A stretch of DNA of 64,000 nucleotides from Martelella sp. HB161492 (GTDB taxonomy: Bacteria > Pseudomonadota > Alphaproteobacteria > Rhizobiales > Rhizobiaceae): the NCBI RefSeq assembly GCF_013184775.1, contig NZ_JAATVV010000010.1, positions 150,323 to 214,322 of the forward strand. The letters run 5' to 3'. The notes below the pieces were generated by a model that did not search any database, was not told where the DNA came from, and saw only the letters and a list, made by a program, of their open reading frames with translations. How positions within the stretch are numbered: the stretch's first letter is position 1; each line of letters begins with the position of its first letter. This document shows positions 8,638 through 18,753 of this stretch, piece by piece. A program made the translations under genes and the position numbers.

Positions 8638-9245
8638 CGAGTGCACACGCCACGGCTGACGCTCACCACGACGAGCACGAGGGCCATCACGAAAGCCCGA
8701 CGGCGCTCGGCTTCTGGATCTACCTGATGAGCGACTGCCTGATTTTCGGCACGCTCTTCGCAACCTATGCCGTGCTCGGCCGCGCCTATGCGGGCGGCCC
8801 GGCGCCGCAGGACCTGTTTGAACTCGACTTCGCGCTGATTGAAACCGCGTTGCTGCTGTTCTCCTCGGTCACCTTCGGCGTCGGCATGCTGAAGATGGAC
8901 AAGGGCGACAAGGCCGGCCTGATGAAGTGGCTGGTGATTGCCGGGCTCTTCGCCATCGGCTTTCTGGCGATGGAACTCTATGAATTCCATCACTTCATCG
9001 AGATCGGCGCCGGTCCTGACCGTTCGGCCTTCCTGTCGGCCTATTTCACCCTGGTCGGCACCCACGGCCTGCACGTGACCTTCGGCACGATCTGGCTGAT
9101 CATTCTTCTTGTTCAGCTGTCGCGCAAGAATCTGAGCGAGGCCATGCGCCGCCGCGTCGCGACGCTGTCGATGTTCTGGCACTTCCTTGACTTGGTCTGG
9201 ATTGGTGTCTTCTCGCTCGTCTACCTCACGGGAGTTGTTCTATGA
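8634..9245 (+). CDS. cyoC: Cytochrome bo3 ubiquinol oxidase subunit III
   Basis: 203 residues with five predicted membrane helices, a haem-copper oxidase subunit III. The N-terminus is His-rich ([15 protein letters not shown]), then [20 protein letters not shown] and [15 protein letters not shown], both typical of CyoC. It stabilises the subunit I core. It overlaps cyoB and cyoD by 4 nt each. Confidence 0.95.
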   Translation: MTSAHATADAHHDEHEGHHESPTALGFWIYLMSDCLIFGTLFATYAVLGRAYAGGPAPQDLFELDFALIETALLLFSSVTFGVGMLKMDKGDKAGLMKWLVIAGLFAIGFLAMELYEFHHFIEIGAGPDRSAFLSAYFTLVGTHGLHVTFGTIWLIILLVQLSRKNLSEAMRRRVATLSMFWHFLDLVWIGVFSLVYLTGVVL

Positions 9246-9691
9246 GTGGTGCCAACCAACACGCTTCCCACGGCCATGGCAGCATGAAGAGCCTGATGAC
9301 CGGCTTTGTGCTGGCCATCGTGCTCACCATCATCCCCTTTGGCCTGGTCATGGCCGATGCGATCTCCAGCAAGGCCTTCCTGCTGACGGTGATCATGATC
9401 TGCGCCGTTGCCCAGATCCTGGTGCATCTGAAGTATTTCCTGCTTCTGTCCTCGTCGCAGGAAGAAGGCTTCACCATGGCGGCGGCGCTTCTGGCGCTGA
9501 TCCTGCTGCTGATCATCCTCGCCGGTTCGCTCTGGGTCATGCACAACATGAACGAGAACATGATGCCGATCCCGTCGCAGGGCGTGACCTATCTCGAAGA
9601 TGGCACGATCATCTGCGAAACGCCGGAAATCGCACAGCAGCTGCGCGATGCAGGTGTTACCGGCAATATCGTCGTCAAGCCTGCCCAGTAA
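9242..9691 (+). CDS. cyoD: Cytochrome bo3 ubiquinol oxidase subunit IV
   Basis: 149 residues with three membrane helices (about 15-36, 45-67 and 77-98) and the QILVHLKYFLLL signature of CyoD, a small subunit needed for assembly of the CuB site. The C-terminal ~45-residue tail after the last helix is longer than in E. coli CyoD and ends in a soluble domain rich in Ile/Val. A terminator follows, but the SURF1 gene is on the same strand 160 nt further. Confidence 0.93.
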   Translation: MSGANQHASHGHGSMKSLMTGFVLAIVLTIIPFGLVMADAISSKAFLLTVIMICAVAQILVHLKYFLLLSSSQEEGFTMAAALLALILLLIILAGSLWVMHNMNENMMPIPSQGVTYLEDGTIICETPEIAQQLRDAGVTGNIVVKPAQ

Positions 9692-9716
9692 GGCTTGCTT
9701 CGGCCCATCGATCTTG

Positions 9717-9755
9717 CGCCTCCCTTCGGTCCGTCCGCGGGGAGGCGTTTTGTTT
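9717..9755 (+). terminator. Terminator after cyoD
   Basis: CGCCTCCC (9717-9724) pairs with GGGAGGCG (9740-9747) and is followed by TTTTGTTT. It separates cyoABCD from the SURF1 gene, which therefore may be transcribed by read-through or its own promoter. Confidence 0.75.
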
Positions 9756-9850
9756 GAAGCGGCAAATCGTCCGCCGGCCCGATCGGCTTTGCCCTCTCTC
9801 CAGCGGGCCGCTATAAGCCATTTCAGCGCCGTCACCGATAAGGAATTCTC

Positions 9851-10606
9851 ATGTCTGCCAGCATCAACAACCGCCGCCGCATCGCCGTTGCCACGCTGCT
9901 TGCCGCATTCTTCTTCGCGGTTTTCGCCAGCCTCGGCATCTGGCAGATCTACCGGCTGCAGTGGAAGCTGGATCTGATTGCTCGCGTCGATGCCCGCGTC
10001 ACCGCCCCGGCTCAGCCTGCACCGGGCAAGGCGGAATGGGCCGGGATCACCAGCGAAAAGGACAGCTACCGCCATGTGACGGTCCATGGCAGCTATCTGA
10101 ATGATGATGAGGTACAGGTCTATTACTCGACCTCGCTTGGTCCTGGCTATTTCGTCATGACGCCGCTGAAGCGCGATGACGGCACGATCGTGATGATCAA
10201 TCGCGGCTATGTGCCGGAGGAAAAGCGCGATCCCTCGACGCGTCAGCCGGTATCCGGCGAAACGACCGTGACGGGGCTGCTGCGCATGTCGGAGGATCAT
10301 GGCTGGCTGTTTTCGCAGGACAACAAGCCGCAGGAAGGTCGCTGGTACCGCCGTGATGTCGGCGCGATCGCCAAGGCCAAGGGGCTTTCCGACGTCGCAC
10401 CCTATTTCATCGATGCCGACAATACGCCCAATCCGGGTACCTATCCGATCGGCGGGCTGACGGTGGTGTCCTTCCGCAATGCGCATTTAAGCTATGTCAT
10501 CACCTGGTTCGGCATGGCGCTCGGCACGCTGATCGTCTACGGCGTCGTGTTGCGCCAGTTCGGTGTCTGGGGCAAGCCGGTGCGGGACCCGGAAGACGAG
10601 GACTGA
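9851..10606 (+). CDS. SURF1-family oxidase assembly protein
   Basis: 251 residues. It has one membrane helix near each end (about 11-31 and 212-232) with a periplasmic domain between, the layout of SURF1/Shy1, which helps insert haem into subunit I of haem-copper oxidases. Signatures include LGIWQIYRLQWKLDLI at the N-terminus, MINRGYVPEE and FRNAHLSYVITWFGMA near the C-terminus. AAGGAATTCTC lies before the ATG. The position right after cyoABCD fits a role in maturing the bo3 oxidase. Confidence 0.92.
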   Translation: MSASINNRRRIAVATLLAAFFFAVFASLGIWQIYRLQWKLDLIARVDARVTAPAQPAPGKAEWAGITSEKDSYRHVTVHGSYLNDDEVQVYYSTSLGPGYFVMTPLKRDDGTIVMINRGYVPEEKRDPSTRQPVSGETTVTGLLRMSEDHGWLFSQDNKPQEGRWYRRDVGAIAKAKGLSDVAPYFIDADNTPNPGTYPIGGLTVVSFRNAHLSYVITWFGMALGTLIVYGVVLRQFGVWGKPVRDPEDED

Positions 10607-10611
10607 GAGCG

Positions 10612-11982
10612 ATGGATCTGTGCGGAGGCTTCATCCTCGCCGATGGTTTTCATGCCCCCGTCGCCGGCGCGGTGGATGTGCTGGACAAGGTGCTGATCGC
10701 CATTGACGGCAAAGGCGTGATCACCGCGGTAACGCGGCCGGATGCGCCCGACTATGCCGCGCGGCTGGCCGCAGCGGAAGCGTCCGCCCGGTTGGAACGG
10801 CTGGGTGACGGGCAATATCTGCTGCCGGGCTTCGTCGATTGCCATGTTCATGCCCCGCAATATCCCCAGCTCGGCAATGCGCTCGATGTCCCGCTCGAAG
10901 TCTGGCTTAAGACCTATACCTTCCCGCTTGAAGCCCGTTATGCCGATCTGGATTTTGCCAGAACGGCCTATCGTCTGCTGGTCGATGACCTGATTGCCGG
11001 CGGCACCACGACAGCGCTCTATTTCGCCACCCTACATGCGGAAGCGACCGAGTTGCTGGCTGATCTCTGCATCGGGAAAGGCCAGCGTGCGCTGATCGGC
11101 AAGGTGGCGATGGACAATGCCGAAAGCTGCCCCGATTTCTACCGCGATGCATCGCCCGAGGCTGCCATTGCCGGCACGCGGCGGCTGATCGATTACATCC
11201 GCAATCACCCCGAAAACCGCGAGAACCGGGTTCTGCCCGTCGTCACGCCGCGTTTTGTCCCCGCCTGCAGCGATGCGGCGCTGGAAGGGCTTGGAAAGCT
11301 GGCGGCCGAATGCGACTGCCATGTCCAGACCCATTGTTCCGAGAGCGACTGGGAGCATGGCTACGTGCTGGAACGGCACGGCGTCAGCGACACCGAAAGC
11401 CTCGACCGTTTCGGCCTTCTGACGCGCAAGACCATGCTGGCCCATTCCAACCTGATGTCACCTGCCGATATGGACCGGGTGAAGGCGCGCGGCGCCGCTG
11501 TTGCCCATTGCCCGCTCTCCAATGCCTATTTTGCCGGGGCGGTCTTTCCCCTGCGCCGGGCTCTGGAAAAGGGCGTTCATGTCGGGCTGGGGACGGATAT
11601 TTCCGGTGGACCCAGCGCTTTCATGCTGGAAAATGCCCGTGCTGCCGTCATGGCGTCGCGGATGCTGGAGACCGGCGTGGACCCGGATGTGAGCCCGGAG
11701 AAGCGGGCCAGCGGCGCGCCGGCGCGGATCGATTTCCGCCATGCCTTCCATATCGCCACCGCGGGTGGCGCTGAAGCGCTGGATCTGCCGGTCGGACGGT
11801 TCGAGCCAGGCTGTCATTTCGATGCCGTGGTGGTGGATACAAGGGCCAGGCAGGGCACGATCCGTCTGTTCGACGGGCTCGATGTCGCGGAAGGCATATT
11901 GCAGAAGATCGTCTATACCGCGGGCCGCGCCAATATCGCCCGTGTCTTTGTCGATGGACGGCTGGTGCACGGCGATCACTAG
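10612..11982 (+). CDS. guaD: Guanine deaminase
   Basis: 456 residues of the amidohydrolase superfamily. It converts guanine to xanthine and ammonia in purine salvage or catabolism. Zinc ligands are visible: LPGFVDCHVHAPQYPQ (His78 and His80), THCSE, MLAHSN and LGTDISGG. LEVWLKTYTFPLEARY, conserved in guanine deaminases, distinguishes it from chlorohydrolases. The start lies 5 nt after the SURF1 stop, with GAGGACTGAGAGCG as ribosome binding site, so the two are probably co-transcribed despite unrelated functions. Confidence 0.93.
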   Translation: MDLCGGFILADGFHAPVAGAVDVLDKVLIAIDGKGVITAVTRPDAPDYAARLAAAEASARLERLGDGQYLLPGFVDCHVHAPQYPQLGNALDVPLEVWLKTYTFPLEARYADLDFARTAYRLLVDDLIAGGTTTALYFATLHAEATELLADLCIGKGQRALIGKVAMDNAESCPDFYRDASPEAAIAGTRRLIDYIRNHPENRENRVLPVVTPRFVPACSDAALEGLGKLAAECDCHVQTHCSESDWEHGYVLERHGVSDTESLDRFGLLTRKTMLAHSNLMSPADMDRVKARGAAVAHCPLSNAYFAGAVFPLRRALEKGVHVGLGTDISGGPSAFMLENARAAVMASRMLETGVDPDVSPEKRASGAPARIDFRHAFHIATAGGAEALDLPVGRFEPGCHFDAVVVDTRARQGTIRLFDGLDVAEGILQKIVYTAGRANIARVFVDGRLVHGDH

Positions 11983-12036
11983 CGCATCGGGCGCTTCAGA
12001 TCAGAGGCCCGGTGAATTAGGGCAGATCGAGGCCGT

Positions 12037-13101
12037 TCAGGCCTCGCCCCAGCTCTTGGCCAGAACCCGCAGCCAGTTGTCCTGGCACAGCTTCTTCATC
12101 AGCGCGTCGTCATAGCCATGCGCTTTCATCGCCGCGCGCAGTTTCGGCAGGCCGGCGACATCGCCGATTGCATTCGGCACCATGGCGCCGTCGAAATCGG
12201 AACCGAAACCGACCCGGTCCTCGCCAAGGCGGGCAATCAGGTGGTCGAGATGGCGCAGCATCACCTCCAGCGGCGTTTCGGAGACCATGCGGCCATCCGG
12301 GCGCAGGAAGGCGGTCGCGAAGTTGAGCCCGACCATGCCGTCGCTTTCGGCAATCACGTCAAGCTGCCGGTCGGTCAGATTGCGGGCATGCGGCGAGACC
12401 GCATGGGCGTTGGAATGGGTGGCGACGATCGGTGCATCGGTGATGGCGGCGACATCATCAAAGCCTTTCTCGTTCAGATGCGACATGTCCAGCATGACTT
12501 TCAGCCGGTTGCACTGGCGCACCAGTTCCTTGCCGAGGTCGGTGAGGCCCGGGCCGGTGTCGCCGGTCGACGGGAAACGGAAGGGCACGCCATCTGCAAA
12601 GATGGTCGGCCGGCTCCAGACCGGTCCCAGCGAGCGCAGCCCGGCGGCATAAAGCGTCTCCAGTGTATCGAAATCCGGGTCGATGGCTTCGGCGCCTTCC
12701 AGATGCAGGATCGCAGCCAGCCGGTCGGTTTCAAGCGCCGCGCGGATCTCGGCCGTGGTGGTGCAGCCGGTGATCATCCCGGCCGCCTCGAGGCGGCGGA
12801 AAACGGCGATCTCGCCGATCACGGTCTTGATGGCATCACCCCATTCGACCATTGGCGGCAATGGCACGTCGTAGCGAAGGCCGGCCATGGCCTCGTTGCT
12901 CGAGCGGCCGCCTGCGGCTTTTGAGGGAACCCATATGGCGAAGAAGCCACCGCCAAAGCCGCCGGAGCGTGCACGCGGCAGATCGATCTGGCCGCTGTCC
13001 ACGCCCTCGATCGCCTGGTCGATGGTGATGGCGCGGGTCAAGATCCGCAGCATGAAATCATTATGGCCATCAAAGATCTTCGGCAGCCTGTCTGCGCTCA
13101 T
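12037..13101 (-). CDS. Membrane-dipeptidase-type peptidase (family M19)
   Basis: 354 residues of the renal-dipeptidase family, zinc enzymes that cleave dipeptides. The metal-binding pattern is present: FDGHNDFML (His-x-Asp), HLEGAEAID, DMSHLNEKG and VATHSNAHAV, plus VGFGSDFDG near the C-terminus. No signal peptide is seen, so it is cytoplasmic. The start at 13101 is preferred over a TTG six codons upstream because GAGGATCGATATC directly precedes this ATG. It converges on guaD with a 54-bp gap. Confidence 0.9.
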   Translation of the reverse strand: MSADRLPKIFDGHNDFMLRILTRAITIDQAIEGVDSGQIDLPRARSGGFGGGFFAIWVPSKAAGGRSSNEAMAGLRYDVPLPPMVEWGDAIKTVIGEIAVFRRLEAAGMITGCTTTAEIRAALETDRLAAILHLEGAEAIDPDFDTLETLYAAGLRSLGPVWSRPTIFADGVPFRFPSTGDTGPGLTDLGKELVRQCNRLKVMLDMSHLNEKGFDDVAAITDAPIVATHSNAHAVSPHARNLTDRQLDVIAESDGMVGLNFATAFLRPDGRMVSETPLEVMLRHLDHLIARLGEDRVGFGSDFDGAMVPNAIGDVAGLPKLRAAMKAHGYDDALMKKLCQDNWLRVLAKSWGEA

Positions 13102-13890
13102 GATATCGATCCTCGGCAAGGGTGTCGCCTGATATTGAAAAGCAGGGGAAGGGCGCCGGTTTCAGGCCTTTTCTTGCGGGAATGCGGCGCCATCAAACAG
13201 GCGGCTATAAAAACACTGGCTGCCCGCCTGTCAAGCATGCTCTCGGCCGCCGCCTGCTGCAATGCGCTCTTCGGTGCAGCTGGATCAGCGCAAAGCGGCG
13301 CCCATGTGGAAAAGGAGGATTTTTGACCTCCTTTTGTGAGTTCAACCTGCAGTCGGTGGAGTGCGGGCGGGGTGTGGAGCGACAACGGGTCATGACTGAA
13401 ATCAAGTCCCTGTCATGCAGGCCAAAATCGCCGGTCAGGTGATTCGCGACCCTTTCCGAAGGGGGCTTGAGGCGGCCGCGGCGTTTCAACCCGCAATCGC
13501 CAAAATTCATCTTCCTGTTACCGAATTGTGTGAAATATGATAATCGCTAAAACAACATGTTGACCTTCAGGCATGGTGTATTACGATATCTTGTGTTGTC
13601 GATGGTTCCTGTCGATTCGTCCCAGCGTAACCTTGTGTGACCACCAGCTTCCCTTTGTGATGTGTGCGGCGGTCTTTTTCAGGCGGTAGCGAGTATTCGG
13701 TTCTCCGCCTGCGGGTTTTTGCCGCCTTTTGCGTGGCTCGGGACGGATCTTGGAGTGATCGGGCAATGCCGGGGATGGGCTTGCAGCATGAAGCGTGATC
13801 GCGCTCAGCGTGTGGTCTGTTGCCGGGTTCGGGACAACCGCCATTCAAGACGGTCACCGCTTGTTGATGCATAAAATTTGCGAGGACGAA
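13102..13890. other. Long intergenic region before nrdHIEF
   Basis: 789 bases with no ORF that resembles a protein. It contains a bidirectional-looking hairpin (13310-13335) and an AT-rich zone at 13510-13600 that is the most likely promoter area for nrdHIEF. I looked for a cobalamin riboswitch and NrdR boxes and found nothing convincing; only one imperfect NrdR-like site near 13584-13597. Confidence 0.5.
13310..13335. terminator. Symmetric hairpin with A- and T-tracts
   Basis: AAAAGGAGG (13310-13318) pairs with CCTCCTTTT (13327-13335) over an 8-nt loop. It could terminate transcripts in either direction. No gene ends close by on the plus strand, so its purpose is unclear. Confidence 0.45.
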
Positions 13891-14112
13891 ATGAAGATCA
13901 CTGTCTATTCGAAGCCAGCCTGTGTGCAGTGCAACGCCACCACCCGCGCGCTGGAGCGAAAGGGGCTGGATTATGAGATCATCGACGTTTCGGTCGACAG
14001 TGACGCCTATGACTATGTCGTCGGCATGGGCTATCGCCAGGTTCCGGTCGTGGTTGCCGGTGAACAGCACTGGTCCGGCTTCCGTCCCGACATGATCGGT
14101 TCGCTCGCCTGA
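13891..14112 (+). CDS. nrdH: Glutaredoxin-like electron donor NrdH
   Basis: 73 residues. [21 protein letters not shown] places the redox pair at Cys11 and Cys14 (CVQC). The C-terminal [13 protein letters not shown] is the hallmark of NrdH, a thioredoxin-reductase-dependent reductant of class Ib ribonucleotide reductase. The ATG at 13891 is chosen because GAGGACGA precedes it and homology begins here; the frame extends upstream without protein-like sequence. It is the first gene of nrdHIEF. Confidence 0.95.
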   Translation: MKITVYSKPACVQCNATTRALERKGLDYEIIDVSVDSDAYDYVVGMGYRQVPVVVAGEQHWSGFRPDMIGSLA

Positions 14113-14143
14113 TACAATTGAAACGGCAGATCGGGGAACGGCA

Positions 14144-14545
14144 ATGGCGGGGCTTCTCGTCTATTATTCCAGCGCTACGGGCAATACCCATCGCTTCGTC
14201 GAAAAGACCGGGCTGAAGGCTCGGCGCCTGCCGCCGCAGGGAGAGACGAGCGAGGTCGATGAGCCTTATGTGCTGGTGGTTCCCACCTATGCCGGCGGAG
14301 ACGGGCGGGGCGCTGTTCCCAAGCCCGTCATCCAATTTCTCAACAAGCCGGAAAATCGCGCTCACATCAAAGGTGTGATCGCGGGCGGCAATTCCAACTT
14401 CGGCGAAACCTTTGGCATTGCCGGCGATATCATCGCAAAGAAATGCCAGGTGCCGTACCTCTACCGTTTCGAGCTTTTGGGAACGCAAGAGGATGTAATC
14501 AACGTCAGACAGGGACTGGAAGAATTTTGGAAACGGCAGAACTGA
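14144..14545 (+). CDS. nrdI: Flavodoxin-like NrdI
   Basis: 133 residues. [18 protein letters not shown] is the FMN phosphate-binding loop; VVPTYAGG and [17 protein letters not shown] are NrdI signatures. NrdI supplies the oxidant that builds the dimanganese-tyrosyl radical in NrdF. It overlaps nrdE by 19 nt if the TTG start of nrdE is right. Confidence 0.95.
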   Translation: MAGLLVYYSSATGNTHRFVEKTGLKARRLPPQGETSEVDEPYVLVVPTYAGGDGRGAVPKPVIQFLNKPENRAHIKGVIAGGNSNFGETFGIAGDIIAKKCQVPYLYRFELLGTQEDVINVRQGLEEFWKRQN

Positions 14546-16716
14546 CGACGGCAAGCCGCGCCGAAGCGCCGAAGCGCACGGAAAAGACCGCCAAGCCGCA
14601 GGGCACGGCGCTCGATTACCACGCGCTCAACGCCATGCTGAACCTCTACGACGCTGATGGTCACATCCAGTTCGACAAGGACCGGATGGCGGCGAAGCAG
14701 TATTTTCTGCAGCATGTGAACCAGAATACGGTGTTTTTCCATAATCTTCGCGAAAAGCTCGATTATCTGGTCGATGAGGGCTATTACGAGCAGGAAGTGC
14801 TTGATCAATATGCCTTCAATTTCGTCCGCGATCTCTATGATTACGCCTATGACAAGAAGTTCCGTTTCCAGACCTTCCTCGGCGCTTTCAAATATTACAC
14901 CGCCTATACGCTGAAGACTTTTGACGGAAAGCGCTATCTCGAGCGCTACGAAGACCGCGTCTGCATGGTCGCCATGTCGCTTGCCGCTGGCAATGAAGAG
15001 CTGGCGCGCGCGCTTGTCGATGAAATGCTGTCGGGCCGGTTCCAGCCGGCAACGCCGACATTCCTCAATGCCGGCAAGAAGAGCCGCGGCGAGCTCGTTT
15101 CATGCTTCCTGCTGCGCGTCGAAGACAATATGGAAAGCATCGGCCGCTCGATCAATTCGGCGCTGCAGCTCTCCAAGCGCGGTGGCGGCGTTGCGCTGTC
15201 GCTCACCAATATCCGCGAGGCCGGCGCGCCGATCAAGAAGATCGAGAACCAGTCTTCCGGCGTCATTCCGGTGATGAAGCTTCTGGAAGATTCGTTTTCC
15301 TACGCCAACCAGCTCGGTGCGCGCCAGGGCGCCGGCGCGGTCTATCTCAATGCCCACCATCCCGATATCATGCGCTTCCTCGATACCAAGCGCGAGAATG
15401 CGGATGAGAAGATCCGCATCAAGACGCTGTCGCTCGGTGTCGTCATTCCCGATATCACCTTCGAACTCGCCCGCAACAACGAGGACATGTATCTGTTCTC
15501 GCCCTATGACGTCGAACGCGTCTACGGCAAGGCGATGACCGAGATCTCGGTCTCCGAAAAATATCGCGAAATGGTCGATAATCCGGAAATCCGCAAGAAG
15601 AAGATCAATGCCCGCGCCTTTTTCCAGACACTGGCCGAACTTCAGTTCGAAAGCGGCTATCCCTACATCATGTTCGAAGACACGGTGAACCGCGCCAACC
15701 CGGTCGCCGGCCGGATTTCGATGAGCAATCTGTGCTCGGAAATCCTGCAGGTCTCGGAAGCATCCGAATTTGCCGATGATCTGTCCTACACCCATCTCGG
15801 CAAGGATATTTCCTGCAATCTTGGCTCTATGAACATTGCCATGGCCATGGACACGCCTGATTTCGGCAGGACGGTCGATACCGCCATCCGGGCGTTGACC
15901 GCCGTTTCCGACATGAGCCACATTTCGTCGGTTCCCTCCGTTGAGAAGGGCAATGATGAAAGCCACGCCATCGGCCTCGGCCAGATGAACCTGCATGGTT
16001 TCCTCGCCCGCGAGCGCATCTATTACGGCTCGGAAGAAGGCGTCGATTTCACCAATATGTATTTCTATGCCGTGACCTATCACGCGCTGAAGGCGTCGAA
16101 TCGCATCGCCGTTGAACGCGGCGTCAGTTTTTCAGGCTTCGAGAATTCGAAATATGCCAGCGGTGAATATTTCGACAAATATACCGAGCAGGACTGGGCA
16201 CCGGCGACCGAAACCGTGCGGGCGCTGTTTGAGAAGGCGGGCATCGAACTGCCGACGCGGGCCGACTGGGAACAGCTCAAGGCCGATGTCATGGCGGGCG
16301 GGCTTTATAACCGCAACCTCCAGGCCGTGCCGCCGACGGGTTCGATCTCCTATATCAACAACTCGACCGCCTCGATCCATCCGATCGTCTCGAAGATTGA
16401 AATCCGCAAGGAAGGCAAGATCGGCCGCGTCTATTATCCGGCGCCGTTCATGTCGAACGACAATCTCGATTATTATCAGGATGCCTATGAGATCGGGCCG
16501 GAAAAGATCATCGACACCTATGCCGCTGCCACCCAGCATGTCGATCAGGGCCTGTCGCTGACGCTGTTCTTCCGCGACACCGCGACCACGCGCGATGTCA
16601 ACAAGGCGCAGATCTATGCCTGGAAGAAGGGCATCAAGACCATCTATTACATCCGCCTGCGTCAGATGGCGCTTTCGGGCACCGAGGTTGAAGGCTGCGT
16701 TTCCTGCAGCCTGTAA
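14527..16716 (+). CDS. nrdE: Class Ib ribonucleotide reductase, large subunit
   Basis: 729 residues from a TTG start ([10 protein letters not shown]). No ATG lies before the conserved N-terminal region [19 protein letters not shown], so TTG at 14527 inside nrdI is the best start. NrdE reduces ribonucleoside diphosphates to deoxy forms. Visible are the active-site Cys region [17 protein letters not shown], the [11 protein letters not shown] loop, NLCSEIL and the redox-active C-terminal Cys pair in EGCVSCSL. Class Ib lacks the N-terminal ATP cone, as here. Confidence 0.95.
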   Translation: METAELTTASRAEAPKRTEKTAKPQGTALDYHALNAMLNLYDADGHIQFDKDRMAAKQYFLQHVNQNTVFFHNLREKLDYLVDEGYYEQEVLDQYAFNFVRDLYDYAYDKKFRFQTFLGAFKYYTAYTLKTFDGKRYLERYEDRVCMVAMSLAAGNEELARALVDEMLSGRFQPATPTFLNAGKKSRGELVSCFLLRVEDNMESIGRSINSALQLSKRGGGVALSLTNIREAGAPIKKIENQSSGVIPVMKLLEDSFSYANQLGARQGAGAVYLNAHHPDIMRFLDTKRENADEKIRIKTLSLGVVIPDITFELARNNEDMYLFSPYDVERVYGKAMTEISVSEKYREMVDNPEIRKKKINARAFFQTLAELQFESGYPYIMFEDTVNRANPVAGRISMSNLCSEILQVSEASEFADDLSYTHLGKDISCNLGSMNIAMAMDTPDFGRTVDTAIRALTAVSDMSHISSVPSVEKGNDESHAIGLGQMNLHGFLARERIYYGSEEGVDFTNMYFYAVTYHALKASNRIAVERGVSFSGFENSKYASGEYFDKYTEQDWAPATETVRALFEKAGIELPTRADWEQLKADVMAGGLYNRNLQAVPPTGSISYINNSTASIHPIVSKIEIRKEGKIGRVYYPAPFMSNDNLDYYQDAYEIGPEKIIDTYAAATQHVDQGLSLTLFFRDTATTRDVNKAQIYAWKKGIKTIYYIRLRQMALSGTEVEGCVSCSL

Positions 16717-16723
16717 GACCTGA

Positions 16724-17713
<990 letters not shown>

Positions 17714-17745
17714 TCCTTCTGTCTGATCCGACGATTTGACGATCA

Positions 17746-17769
17746 GGGCCCGCCATTGGCGGGCCTTTT
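17746..17769 (+). terminator. Terminator of nrdHIEF
   Basis: GGCCCGCCA (17747-17755) pairs with TGGCGGGCC (17757-17765) and is followed by TTTT. The stem is perfect, with a one-nucleotide formal loop that opens to about 3-5 nt. Confidence 0.85.
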
Positions 17770-17946
17770 GACGTCTGGCCATTCATCAGAATGTGGTTTT
17801 GCCGAAAACCGGAAATGTCAGCGATTTCTGTCATATTAGTTGACGGGAATCAAAGACCGGAAGCCTCGGTAGCGCATGATGGTGACATCACCGGAGAGGC
17901 GGATCGGCTTTCACGCCTTAGAGACAGAAAAACAAGGAGACCCATC

Positions 17947-18687
17947 ATGGCCGAGACCAGCGACATCAAGATCATCATCAGTGGTGGCACGGGCGGTATT
18001 GGCGCGGCGACGGCGCGGCTTCTGGTGGCCGCAGGTGCAAAGGTCATGATCGGTGACCTGAATGACGCAGCCGGAGCGACGCTGGTTGCCGAACTTGGTG
18101 AGAACGCCCGATTCTGCCATCTCGATGTTACCCGGCCGGAAGACTGGGAGGCAATTGTTGCCGCCGCGGAAGAGGCCTTTGGCGGCATCAATGCCCTGTT
18201 CAACAATGCCGGAATTTCCTTCTTCACCGGCGTGGTGGAATCCACGCCCGAGGATTTCCGCAAGATCATGGACATCAATGCCAATGGGGTGTTTTACGGC
18301 ATGCATTTTGCCGCACCCGCCATCATCCGCGCCGGCGGCGGTGCGATCGTCAACACCTCCTCCACGGCGGGCCTGCAGGGCTATGCCTCGCTGATCGGCT
18401 ATACCGCTTCGAAATTCGCGGTGCGTGGCATGACCAAGGCAGCGGCGCTGGATCTGGCGCGCGACAATGTCCGCGTCTGCTCCATTCATCCCGGCCCCAT
18501 CGCCACGGCGATGACGGAAGGCATGAATGAGGCCGCGCTTGCGGGCCAGCCGCTGCCGCGTTTCGGCAAGCCGGAGGAGGTCGCGCGTCTGGTCCGCTTT
18601 CTTGTCACGGAAGCGACCTTCTCGACGGGCACCGAATTCGTCATCGACGGTGGCGCGACGGTCGGCATGCTGGCGGCGGTGAAGTAG
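17947..18687 (+). CDS. Short-chain dehydrogenase/reductase
   Basis: 246 residues of the classical SDR family. The nucleotide-binding motif is GGTGGIGAA at residues 13-21, NNAG follows at the end of beta-4, and the catalytic set is NTSSTAG (Ser), GYTASKFA (Tyr and Lys). Asp near GDLND at the end of beta-2 favours NAD over NADP. The substrate cannot be read from the sequence; the start at 17947 is supported by AAGGAGACCCATC. It is a stand-alone gene with its own terminator. Confidence 0.9.
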   Translation: MAETSDIKIIISGGTGGIGAATARLLVAAGAKVMIGDLNDAAGATLVAELGENARFCHLDVTRPEDWEAIVAAAEEAFGGINALFNNAGISFFTGVVESTPEDFRKIMDINANGVFYGMHFAAPAIIRAGGGAIVNTSSTAGLQGYASLIGYTASKFAVRGMTKAAALDLARDNVRVCSIHPGPIATAMTEGMNEAALAGQPLPRFGKPEEVARLVRFLVTEATFSTGTEFVIDGGATVGMLAAVK

Positions 18688-18704
18688 AAGGCGCCAGACG
18701 AACA

Positions 18705-18733
18705 AAAACGCCGCCCGGTCGGGGGCGGCGTTT
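18705..18733. terminator. Bidirectional terminator between SDR and DUF2778 genes
   Basis: AACGCCGCCC pairs with GGGGCGGCGTT with A-tracts before and T residues after. It serves the SDR gene on the plus strand and the convergent gene at 18754 on the minus strand. Confidence 0.85.
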
Positions 18734-18753
18734 GTCATGAAGGCAGGAGAAGA

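Noticed and set aside
7285..8763. 492-codon minus-strand ORF across cyoB
   Set aside because: Antisense shadow of cyoB; no ribosome binding site or recognisable domain, and cyoB is intact.
13122..13442. Short plus-strand ORF before nrdH
   Set aside because: No ribosome binding site and a composition unlike a protein; it spans a hairpin terminator.
13560..13600. A possible NrdR box (ACACAAGATATCGT on the minus strand) before nrdHIEF
   Set aside because: Only one imperfect site was found and it is about 300 nt from nrdH. NrdR normally uses two boxes spaced about three helical turns apart, and I could not find a convincing partner.
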